Origin: Glebionis coronaria
Lineage: Eukaryota > Streptophyta > Magnoliopsida > Asterales > Asteraceae
Direction: 5' to 3'
DNA length: 64,000 bases
NCBI GenBank assembly: GCA_025667525.1
Contig: CM046879.1
Coordinates: forward strand, 360,982,639-361,046,638
Part shown: positions 54,540-64,000 of the stretch, piece by piece
How the letters are laid out: every line of letters starts with the position of its first letter
Position numbering within the stretch: position 1 is the first letter of the stretch
The notes under the pieces: generated by a model
What the model was told of the DNA's origin: nothing
Seen by the model: the letters and a program-made list of their open reading frames with translations, nothing else
The model's database searches: none
Translations under genes and position numbers: made by a program

Positions 54540-56392
54540 ATGATCACTCGTAATCAAGCAAAACGAGCTCGTAAACGACTTCAAAAGCAATCCAATCAAG
54601 AGACGTTGATTGTTGAAGAAGAACCTCCAATTGTTGAACCTACTGTAGAACAAGAAGTCGTCATGGCTAATCGTACTATGATGGAGTTGCTACAAGCACC
54701 CACCGAGGGTTTTGGAGAGGCTATTGTGATTCCCGCCATTCTTGCGGAGAATTTCGAGATTAAGACGGGTTTAATGTCTATGTTGCAAGCAAATAAGTTT
54801 AGAGGTCACGAGAAAGACAACCCGCATTACCATATTAGGAATTTTAACCGTCTCACCGCCACTAGCAAATTTAAGGATGTTCCACATGACGCCATTAAGA
54901 TGATGTTGTTTCCATACTCGTTGGATGGACCCGCAAAAATTTGGCTCGAGAAAGAACCGCCAAATTCGATTTTGACATGGGCCGGTCTCGTTTCTAAGTT
55001 TGTGAACAAGTTTTTTCCACCATCTAAAACAACACACTTGAAAAATGAGATTTCACGATTTGTGCAAAGAAATAATGAAATTTTTTCAATGGCATGGGAA
55101 CGCTTTAAAGAGATGTTACATGAATGTCCACACCATGATTTTACGGAATTGCATCAAGTGGATACTTTTTATAATGGGCTTAATGATCATGAACGAGATT
55201 ATTTGAATGCCGCCGCGGGTGGTAATTTTTTGTGCAAGACGACAAATGAGACTTTACAAATCATTGAGAATAGATCTAAGGTTTATAACCCTCGTAACAC
55301 ACCGAGTGTTGCCAATATGGGTTCGTCATCTTCGTCACAATCGTCTCGTAGCATTAACGCCCTACATGATGAAGCTAATGAGGAAAATCGTTTTTTTGAT
55401 AGATTTGCTAATCTAATGTCCCATTGGAAGGCTGAAGAAGCTTCCAATTCCGCTTCGGTTAAAGCGGTTGCTAAGAGTTGTTTATCTTGTGGGGGAGCTC
55501 ATGATCTTTCCGAGTGCATTACCGCGGATGGTAACACTTCGAGTGCTTATGTAGCAACGGGAACTTACAACCAAAACGGTCAAGGTTCCCGCCAAAATCA
55601 AGCTCCACCAAACCAAAATGTTAACAATTATCGAAACAACAACCAAGGTAATTACCAAGGCAACACACGCAATTACAACAAAGGGAATTATCAAAGTGGG
55701 AATGGACAAATTTCTAATCAAAACCAAAACCGTGATTTTCAAAACACTACACAAGGTTTTCAAAATGCTCACACTAAAAATTTGCAAGGAGAATTTTTGG
55801 ATTATGCTAAAGCAAATGATGCTAAATTTGATAACATGCAACGTGAGATGATTAGCTTAAGGTCCGAGTTGAAAAATGAGCTTAAAAATGACTTGCTAAT
55901 GAACTTAAAACTCATGCAAACAAAATGGAAGGAAATGTCCAACGTCTTCAACAAAATCAACAAAAGATGGAATTAGGACAACATGAGATTAAGCAAGAGT
56001 TATTAAAAGCGGATGCTAGGCAATCAAAATTTGAGGACCGAATGGCTAAGATGTTTGAAGCAATCATGTGTAAACCCTCTTCCTCGGGTGATCTTCCTAG
56101 TGATACCATAGCAAACCCGAAGGGAGAAATGAAGGTTATTACTACACGAAGTGGTAAAACTTTCAAGGAACCAATCTCTCGTCCAAGTACTTCTACGGAG
56201 AAGGAAATCGAGAAAGAACCCGAGGTGATGGTCGAAAAGGAGCATATTACAATCCCACGAAGTACCGCTCATACCACACCTACGGTTGAACCAATACCAA
56301 TTGTGGAACCCGAGTTTCCAAGGTCGTTGCCTAATGACCAACCCACACCACCTTTACCCTACCCTTCGAGACGAAACAAAGAGAAGTTGTAA
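54540..56392 (+). pseudogene. Gag of element E
   Basis: Starts at the ATG at 54540 (MITRNQAKRARKRLQK). The gag core has QAPTEGFGEAIVIPAILAEN, LFPYSLDGPAKIWLEKEP, KFFPPSKTT and LHQVDTFYNGL. Next come a zinc knuckle CLSCGGAHDLSEC (55479-55517) and an Asn/Gln/Gly-rich tract (55560-55770). Between about 55890 and 55925 the frame shifts; the second frame continues through a coiled coil (KMELGQHEIKQELL) and a Pro-rich tail to a TAA at 56390-56392. Pol continues in that same frame, so gag and pol were one reading frame. The stop is explained by CAA to TAA. It would form the particle and package the RNA of E, and possibly of D. Confidence 0.85.
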
Positions 56393-59300
56393 GAACGTAA
56401 CAAACAACAAATCGAGCTTTTTATAAAAATGTTTCAACAAGTGCATTTTGATGTGAGTTTAGCCGACGCGTTGTTGTATATGCCTCGTTTCGCCTCCACT
56501 TTTAAAAGTATGATGAGCGATAAGGAAAAGCTTTCAAAGCTTGCTAATTGTTCTTCGGTTTATCTTAACCGCATACCGGAAAAAGTTGGTGATCCCGGAT
56601 AGTTTCTCATTCCTTGTGACATACAAGATATGAAAGAATGCCTCGCCTTGTCCGATCTTGCTGCGAGCATTAATTTGATGCCATTTTCCATTTGGAAATC
56701 GCTTTCGCTTCCGGCTCTCATTCCTTCGAACATGTCCATCGAGATGGCCGATCATTCTACGATTATGGCATGTGGAGTAGCCGAAGATGTTTTCGTGAAA
56801 GTGGGGAAGTTCTACTATCCCGTTGATTTTATAGTAGTTGACATCCCCGCGGATCCTCAAGTTCCTCTAATTTTAGGTCGATCATTTTTAGACACTTCGA
56901 GATCGCTTATCGATGTTCATGCGAGAACTATCACTTTGAGATTCAACGAAGAGGAACTTGTTATAAACGCTACTCAAAACTCGAAACCTTCTCAGGCTTA
57001 TGCAACCGCTACCATCAATCACATTGATATCGTTGATGTGGTTTGCGATGAGTTTTCACAAGAAGTGTTAGGTTTTTCCGATAGCTCGTCAAGTGGCAAT
57101 CCCACTATTTTGGATCCGATTCTTGCTAATTCCACACCAAATCTCACTCCATTCCAAGGAGGCGATTTCACTTCAAATGAAAGCGACAATGAAGATGAGG
57201 TGTTGATTAGTGATGATACTTCTATTCCACCATTTCTTTCGCCGATGGAAGTTATGAGTGTTGAACCAAAATCTTCAATCGAGGAACCACCTATCCTTGA
57301 ATTGAAAGATCTTCCTTCTCACCTTGAATACGCATTCTTGGAAGGTGATGACAAGTTGCCGGTTATTATTGCAAAAGGTCTTGCTAATAATGAAAAAACC
57401 GAGCTCTTAAGAGTTCTTAAGGCTCATAAAGGGGCAATTGCGTGGAAAATATCCGACATTAAGGGTATTGACCCAAAATTTTGTACTCACAAGATTTTAA
57501 TGGAGGAGGACTACAAACCCGCAATTCAAAGTCAAAGAAGGGTGAATCCCAAAATTCACGATGTCATTAAAAAGGAGGTCCTTAAACTCCTTGACGCGGG
57601 AATGATTTATCCTATATCCGATAGCCCATGGGTGAGCCCAATCCATTGTGTCCCTAAAAAGGGAGGAATGACCGTTGTTCCCAATGAAAACAACGAGTTA
57701 ATTCCCACTCGTGTTGTGACCGGTTGGAGGGTGTGTATTGACTACCGAAAGTTAAATGACGCCACTCGTAAAGACCACTTTCCTTTGCCCTTCATGGATC
57801 AAATGTTGGAGAGACTTGCGGGAAATGAATTCTATTGCTTTTTAGATGGTTTTTCCGGTTACTTTCAAATCCCTATCGACCCTCGTGATCAAGAGAAAAC
57901 TACGTTTACGTGTCCTTATGGAACGTTCTCTTATCGTAGGATGCCTTTCGGACTTTGTAATGCACCCGGTACGTTTCAACGGTGTATGATGGAAATTTTT
58001 CACGATATGATCGAGAAGTCGATGGAAGTGTTTATGGATGACTTCTCGGTGTTTGGTAATTCGTTCACGTCATGTTTATCTAATCTCGAACAAATGTTGA
58101 AACGTTGTGAAGAAACCAATCTTGTGCTTAATTGGGAAAAATGTCATTTTATGTGTAAACAAGGAATCGTCTTAGGACATAAGGTGTCGAAGGCGGGGAT
58201 TGAGGTCGATAAAGCTAAGGTAGACGTCATCGCCAAGTTACCTCATCCCAAAACCGTTAAGGGAGTTAGGAGTTTCCTAGGCCACGCGGGCTTTTATCGT
58301 CGTTTCATCAAGGACTTCTCGAAAATCTCTCGTCCTATGACACACCTTCTCGAGAAGGATGCTCCTTTTAACTTCAATGAGGATTGTGTTAAGGCTTTCG
58401 AAACTCTCAAAAGGAAACTTACCGAAGCTCCCATTCTTGTTGCTCCTAATTGGGAATTACCCTTTGAAATCATGTGTGATGCTAGTGATTATGCTATAGG
58501 GGCCGTCTTAGGGCAACGTTATGACAAGCATTTCCGTCCTATCCACTATGCTAGTAAGACGATGACCGAGGCTCAATTAAAGTACACCACAACGGAAAAG
58601 GAATTCCTTGCCGTGGTCTATGCTTTTGAGAAATTCCGACCTTATCTCGTCTTGACTAAAAGCATCGTGTATACCGACCATTCGGCTATCATGTATCTCT
58701 TAGCTAAGCAAGATGCTAAGCCGAGATTGCTTCGTTGGATGCTCCTCCTCCAAGAATTTGATGTCACCGTGCTTGACAAAAAAGGAGCCGAGAATCTAGC
58801 GGCCGATCATCTCTCTCGTCTAGAAGATCCTCACAAAGATGTTTTCGAGAACAAGGAAATTACTGAAACATTTCCTCTTGAGACTCTCGGTGTAGTGAAT
58901 TCTAAAGACACCACCCCATGGTTTGCCGACATTGCAAATTACCATGCGGGCAATTTCATAATCAAGGGTATGACGACACAACAAAAACGAAAATTCTTTC
59001 GAGACGTCAAGTTCTATTTTTGGGACGACCCTTATCTCTTTCGGATTTGTGCGGATCAACTCGTTCGACGTTGTGTGTTTGGTGCCGAAGCTTCTAATAT
59101 CCTTAGAGCTTGTCACGAGGGACCCACGGGTGGTCACCACGGCGCTAATCTCACGGCTAATAAAGTGTTCGATGCCGGTTTCTTTTGGCCTTCTATCTAT
59201 CGTGATGCACACGCACTTGTGAAGTCGTGTGATTCGTGCCAACGTCAAGGAAAATCGTCTCAACGTGATGAAATGCCGCAAAACATAATTCAAGTGTGTG

Positions 59301-60205
59301 AGATTTTCGACATATGGGGAATAGACTTTATGGGGCCGTTCCCATCGTCTCATGGCAACAAATATATCCTCGTCGCGGTGGACTACCTTTCTAAGTGGGT
59401 GGAAGCTAAGGCTTTGCCTACTAATGATGCTCGTGTGGTAATGAAGTTTTTGAAGCAACTATTCTCTCGGTTCGGAACCCCTCGTGCTATTATAAGCGAT
59501 CGTGGAACCCATTTTTGTAATGACCAATTCGAAAAGGTTCTAAAGAAATATGGGGTTACTCATCGTCTTTCTACGGCTTATCACCCGCAAACGAGTGGGC
59601 AAGTCGAGGTTTCAAACCGAGCTTTGAAGAGGATTTTAGAGAGGTCAATTGGAGAAAACCGTGCTTCATGGTCCGACAAACTCGATGACGCTTTATGGGC
59701 TTTTAGGACCGCTTATAAGACACCTATCGGTTGCACTACTTATAAGTTAGTCTATGGGAAGAATTGTCATTTGCCCATTGAGTTGGAGCATAAGGCATAT
59801 TGGGCTCTTAAGCATGCAAACTTTGACTTAAAGACCGCGGGAGATCACCAGAAAATACAATTGAATGAATTGGATGAATTAAGGGATAATGCTTATAAAA
59901 ATTCATTAATTTTTAAAGAAAAGACTAAAAAGTTTCATGATTCAAAGATTAAAAACCGGGTTTTTAACGTTGGTGATCAAGTGTTGCTTTTTAACTCTCG
60001 TCTTAAGATATTTTCCTAGAAATTGAAATCTCGTTGGTCGGGTCCGTTCACCATTACACAAGTGTTTCCATATGGGACCATTGAGCTAGCTCAAGATGAT
60101 GGTCCTAATTTCAAGGTGAATGGACATAGGCTTAAGCACTACTTTGGTGGGGAAATTCCTTCAATGGTTGCCCTCGACCAAGTCACCTTCCCCAATGATA
60201 ATTAG
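56393..60205 (+). pseudogene. Pol of element E: PR-RT-RNase H-integrase
   Basis: In frame with the second gag segment, with TAG codons at 56600-56602 and 60017-60019. Protease: [19 protein letters not shown], where the Gly of the usual DLGAS is Ala. [22 protein letters not shown] and the catalytic FMDD at 58031-58042. RNase [26 protein letters not shown] and [11 protein letters not shown]. Integrase: HHCC zinc region ([11 protein letters not shown] ... CDSCQ) and core residues D (59324), D (59498) and E (59606), with 35 residues between the last two. The C-terminal domain ends KSRWSGPFTITQVFPYG...GGEIP. RT-RNase H before integrase makes it Gypsy; sequence style is Athila-like. The open part alone spans 1130 codons, but protease and the C-terminus are separated by stops. 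Confidence 0.9.
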
Positions 60206-60217
60206 CATTGAGGGGAT

Positions 60218-60276
60218 CGAGTCGAGCTCATGACTCGGTAATCAAAAACGAGGTGCCTCGTGGGGGAGATCCCATG
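60218..60276 (+). promoter_or_regulatory. Post-ORF hairpin pair, copy in element E
   Basis: CGAGTC (60218-60223), loop GAGCTCAT, GACTCG (60232-60237). Then GTAATCAAAAACGAGGTGCC. The second hairpin is TGGG (60261-60264), loop GGAGAT, CCCA (60271-60274). It starts 12 bases after the pol stop codon. Confidence 0.6.
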
Positions 60277-60567
60277 CTTATCTTTTATGCTCACTATTCA
60301 CTAATAAGGGGACTTGTACCCTTTCAACTCGTTGTCTCGTGGTTGTTTGTGATTGTGCTATCTAGATCATCATCATCATCTACGATTGAAGACTCTCGTG
60401 TTCGTTTACGTGAGCCTCCATCGTTTGTTTGAAGAAGTTTTTCACGATTCCATGACATATCCTTTATTGTTCTAACAATTATCTTTTAGCATACTTAATA
60501 AACGGCTTTAGATATATTGTTGATCACCCTTTCCATGCTAGATCCTAAGCATTCGACTCTTCGTCTC

Positions 60568-60635
60568 TAGTATGGGGGTGCTCCACCTTTAGACTCGAAA
60601 CATTGAGGACAATGTTTACTTTTAGTATGGGGGGG
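60568..60635 (+). promoter_or_regulatory. Internal polypurine and hairpin cluster (element E)
   Basis: CTAGTATGGGGGTG with GGTG (60577-60580), loop CTC, CACC (60584-60587). AAACATTG-AGGA-CAATGTTT (60598-60617) follows, then TTTAGTATGGGGGGG (60621-60635). Confidence 0.65.
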
Positions 60636-62334
60636 TGAATAGGTACTTGCTTTGCTACGCCCTCACGCTTTCCAATTTTCAATGTTTTGTTTTGCTAATA
60701 AGCCTAAAAATGGCAAAATTTTAAAATTTTTCTTAGTTTTAATAAGTGTTTTTAAGACACGAATGTATATTTTCTGATGGGTAGAATAAGAGTTAATTTT
60801 TGACTTGATGGGCATTTGGAGCCATTTACATTCCTTAACCCGCTCAATTCAAGTTTTGCTAGACTTTTATATAGGGAGCTTTAAAACGCGAAAGTCTTAA
60901 TTCATTCGGGTTAAGAACAAGAACTTTTCGCAAGTTCCTATAATTGATTCTAGAAAGTCACTTATCAAGGGAACTATAAAACGCATTCTCTAAACTTGAA
61001 AAAGTCCAAGAAAGTGCAAGATTCTATAGGTGACTTGAAAACCCAAAACTTTGATTTGATATAGTCTTAATGAAAGCTAATCCAAATTTAGCTTAATTTT
61101 GACTTGCATGGCTAAGTATTCACGAGTCTCTTTAATTAGAGGTCTTTATATAGTGAAGAACGAGAAATGATAGAGTTAGACAAGTGATCATGCTAAACGT
61201 AGAACATGAAAGTGTTCTTTCAAAAACTCATATGTTTTTAATTGTGGCTTTTTCTTCCCATAAGATCAATGCATTAGGAATAAATCATAAATGCAATAAG
61301 TAAGGTCGTATGATTTGAAAGGTTACTTATCCTCTAGCGCAAGATCGTTTAAAAGTTGCTCGGGGTTGAATAGAGTTCATAGCCAAGGCATAACTTATTG
61401 AAGCGGGACGCGAAGATTGGCGATTATCCAAAAAGGCCCTAACAAGGCATGAGGAGCTCTATTTTTGCTAAAGATCCAAAGATGATGTGAAGTATCATTA
61501 TTCCTAAATCAATATGAAGGATCGAGACACACGACGAAAAGCAATTACTCCCCTAAAGATCATGGAGAAAGTCTATCCAAAAAGACCCTAACAAGGTATG
61601 AGGATAAATATATCCAAGTCCGAAAAGGAGGCGGATCGTTGTATATCAAAATCCAAAGTAAAGGTTGAAGAAAAATGATGAAGTCGTGGTCCAATATGAA
61701 GAATCTCTCAAAAACGTCAAGTGAAGAAATTCCAAATATATGAAGAGAAGACCATAATTTCAAGAACGTCTTCCCAAGATTTGAAGTATGAAGTACCTGC
61801 CAAATATCGGTCCGAGAAAGGTCTCAAATCGTGAAACGAGTTATGCCAAGATATGAACTTAAGGAGATACACGAGAAGCCGTTTTAAAAGATTTTGTCCT
61901 TCGGCTAACTATTGATCAAATCGTGCTACTTTGCTTTCGAACTAATAACTACTCAAATAAGTCAATATGAATCACTTGTGATCCATGACAAATAGATAAA
62001 AAATGCTAGTAACCCATTTCTTTTTATAATAACTAGGATTGCGGGGAGAAAAAGTATTACACAATTTGGACGTATGAGTAGTGTTAGCATTGTGACTTGT
62101 ACCAACAATGATCTCTTTTTTGCACTTAGCATGGAACGTATGACAATCAAGGATGACGAAGTTTACTCTAAGGGACATTTACTTGTTTCTATTCTTTGAC
62201 CCTAAAAGTCACTTTTTGTGATGAAAATCATACATTATGTCTTTACACATCTTCGTAGTATGTTGCAAGTCTTTTACTTTTCAATAAAGGTTAATAAAAT
62301 TGAACTTTGGTGATGCTTAGATACTTTATTCTAG
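60636..62334 (+). other. 3' untranslated region of element E, mosaic
   Basis: Up to about 60835 it resembles element D (CACGAATGTA.GTTTTC.GATG). From about 60840 to 61900 it closely follows element B (TTTTATATAGGGAGCT; AACTTTTCGCAAGTTCCTAT; GGCCCTAACAAGGCATGAGG). After 61950 it again resembles both. No coding signal. Confidence 0.65.
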
Positions 62335-62373
62335 CATTGCGTGAGGGCACGGCAATGGCTTAGTATGGGGGAG
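62335..62373 (+). promoter_or_regulatory. LTR-adjacent hairpin plus polypurine tract (element E)
   Basis: CATTGC (62335-62340) with GCAATG (62352-62357), inner GTG with CAC, loop AGGG, one bulged G. GCTTAGTATGGGGGAG ends at the LTR start. Confidence 0.7.
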
Positions 62374-64000
62374 TGATGAGATGGCATTTATACATGATCT
62401 CATCGTTCTTTTCGGGCTTTAAATGCATAAAAATGTCATAAAATACCATATATATGCTTGTGTTTGTTTACTTGTGTATTTTAGGTATGGATATCGTGAA
62501 AAAGACAAAAGATCACAAGATACAAGGAAAAACGGACACGAGAAACGAAGCCGTACAAAGAACCGGGCCCTGATCATGGAATTTTCAACAAATACCCTTG
62601 AAAACTTGAAGACAAACAAGATTGATCCTCATTTATTGAAGAAATGACACTTAAAACCCTTGTAAATTAATAATTACAAGTTTGGTCCCTTAATTTTGTC
62701 AAAATTACACAAAAGGTCCTTCAACTTTGAAGAAATGGCAAGATTAGTCCCTCAACAAATCAAAATTGCCAACAATGGTCCCTCATGAAGTCAAAGATAC
62801 AATGAAGACCTTTGAAGATCAAGAATGTCCAAGATCAGCCCTTGAATTATCCAAAAATGGCAAAAATAACCCTTGAAATCCTTTTTCCAAAGTTTTGTGC
62901 CAAAAGTGACAAATGGTGAAACTTATTAACAAAGGAGAATACGTTTTAGGGCTGAAATGCTTTATTTACCAAAAATCCCAAAGAACAAAGGACTGAAATG
63001 GCCAATTTGAAAGTTCAAATCCATAACACGCGCCAAACAAGTTCCACTCCACCAAAAACGGATCAAAGGGGTCCACTATTCATGTTCTTCCACCCAGATT
63101 TTACTTTTACCCAACAAAGGGTTAATCCAAATTACCTTGACCAAAAAGTAATTAACCCTCACACGTATACATCCCACACTTGAACTCACCCATCACATCA
63201 CCATGGACCCCACCCCCAATTCCCCCTCAACCAATCAGAATGCAACTTAACCCCCAAGTTATCCTACGTGTCCAAATCAACAGCCTAGGATCCTTGCTTC
63301 ATTCCAAAGCTAAAATGAACAGCCTTGATCACTTTGGACAACTCACACCAAGGATTCGTCTAGAAGAACCAAGGGCATTTTAGGGAAATCAGTGCTAGGG
63401 TTTGTGAATAGTGTTTAGCCAGGCATTTGCCTATAAAAGGAGACCTCAACATGTGAGAGTCCCTTTGTTCCAGTTTTAGGCTATTAATCTTTGTAATTCC
63501 TTTTTAAGCTTAATAAAATTTGAATTTCTGAAATTTGAAATCTCTTTTTGATTTAGTTAAAAGTTTGGTGTTTGAGTAGCCTAATTCTGAGTTCCATTTG
63601 ATGGTTAAGGCCTACCTTAATCTTGTGGTTAAGGCACGTCTTGTTTCATTAGGTTTTTAAGGTTTGAAAACTTTGAAATCCTAGGTCCTGTTTTGGTTAT
63701 TTTGTGTACTAACCCTTGACCATTTGCTATAAGCTCTTACAAGCTTGTTGATACCAAGCTTGTGAAGGGATTAGAGCCCTTGGTTGAGTTGTTTGCTGCT
63801 TGTGTTGAAGATATCAAGTCCTTGAGGTTCTACTTTGAACCATCAACCAAGGCTGTTTGCATCTCCTTATTTGAAGTACCTTGGTCTTGTTCTAGTTGTT
63901 GAACAAGGTCCAAGGAGCATTGCTGGCCTTCCTAGGATGTTGTGGAAGGCATGTATAAGCTCTTGTTAAGATTCCCCTAAAAATTTCATGTTTATGCCTG
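62374..64000 (+). repeat. 3' LTR of element E, left part
   Basis: Starts TGATGAGATGG and is continuous through CTAATTCTGAG at about 63581, showing the empty site of solo LTR F. TATA is at 63432-63439. It is cut by the window end. Confidence 0.9.

Larger units (their letters stand above)
44958..64000 (+). mobile_element. Athila-like Ty3/Gypsy element E with gag-pol (3' LTR runs off the window)
   Basis: 5' LTR (net about 3.97 kb after removing nested DNA), tRNA-Asp-type primer site, leader, gag, pol (PR-RT-RNase H-IN, the Gypsy order), 2.2-kb 3' untranslated region, polypurine tract and the first 1.6 kb of the 3' LTR. By eye the LTR parts that can be compared differ at about 1% of positions. 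CCCTA at 44953-44957 is the expected left target-site copy. It is the only Gypsy element here with replication enzymes. It is disabled by nonsense codons, one gag frameshift and a nested insertion in its 5' LTR. Confidence 0.9.

Noticed and set aside
58820..59458. 212-codon minus-strand ORF
   Set aside because: Antisense shadow of the integrase part of element E pol.
60208..60432. 74-codon ORF with a hydrophobic stretch directly after E pol
   Set aside because: It is in a different frame from pol and overlaps the conserved hairpins; there is no homologous ORF in D.

Overview
This window is plant nuclear DNA, almost certainly from a large-genome dicot and most likely a composite (Asteraceae-like). 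The evidence is tRNA-Asp-type primer sites on Athila-like Ty3/Gypsy elements, Ty1/Copia elements that carry a long extra ORF downstream of pol (an architecture I associate with Asteraceae genomes), and a plant-type LUC7 (U1 snRNP) exon. The species call is inference. At least 90% of the window is LTR retrotransposon, mostly nested. No rRNA, tRNA or CRISPR locus was seen.

Layout. (1) 1-2679: 3' end of a Copia element (+), with accessory ORF, polypurine tract and 3' LTR, inserted into (2) 2680-6790: a decayed Athila-like element (-), with gag remnant, leader, primer site and 5' LTR. (3) 6801-15659: element B (+), a complete Gypsy element with TSD CCTAT that encodes only gag and protease. (4) 15665-31992: the apparent host locus, with a LUC7-like exon at 17181-17340 and an exon-like segment at 31740-31820. 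Its intron-like DNA holds a solo LTR of the B family (17458-19188, -) and a full-length Copia element H (19542-31417, -) with gag, pol and accessory ORF. (5) 31993-44957: element D (+), a second gag-protease Gypsy element. Its 3' LTR is split by (6) 44958-64000: element E (+), an Athila-like element with a complete but broken gag-pol. E's 5' LTR contains solo LTR F (46184-51044, -, TSD CTAAT), which contains G (47815-50887, -, TSD ATTCC), a coding-poor Copia-type element. The nest is therefore D > E > F > G.

How the parts relate. E encodes PR, RT, RNase H and integrase and could in principle have mobilised D, and perhaps B, which share its type of primer site, gag and 3' signals but lack RT and integrase. 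All coding regions now carry nonsense codons, mostly explainable as single C-to-T or G-to-A changes, and pol of H also has frameshifts. Paired LTRs are still very similar, so insertions are recent (by eye about 1% divergence for E and about 3% for H).

The strongest candidates for undescribed biology are structured RNA signals shared by B, D and E: a duplicated hairpin plus polypurine module with covarying stem bases, and a separate hairpin pair just after the ORFs. Others are a membrane-segment plus FDPG tail on the gag-protease elements, a lysine-rich ORF kept in the U3 of four LTRs, short words reiterated in each LTR family and in places also inside its proteins, and a 114-bp templated duplication inside element G.
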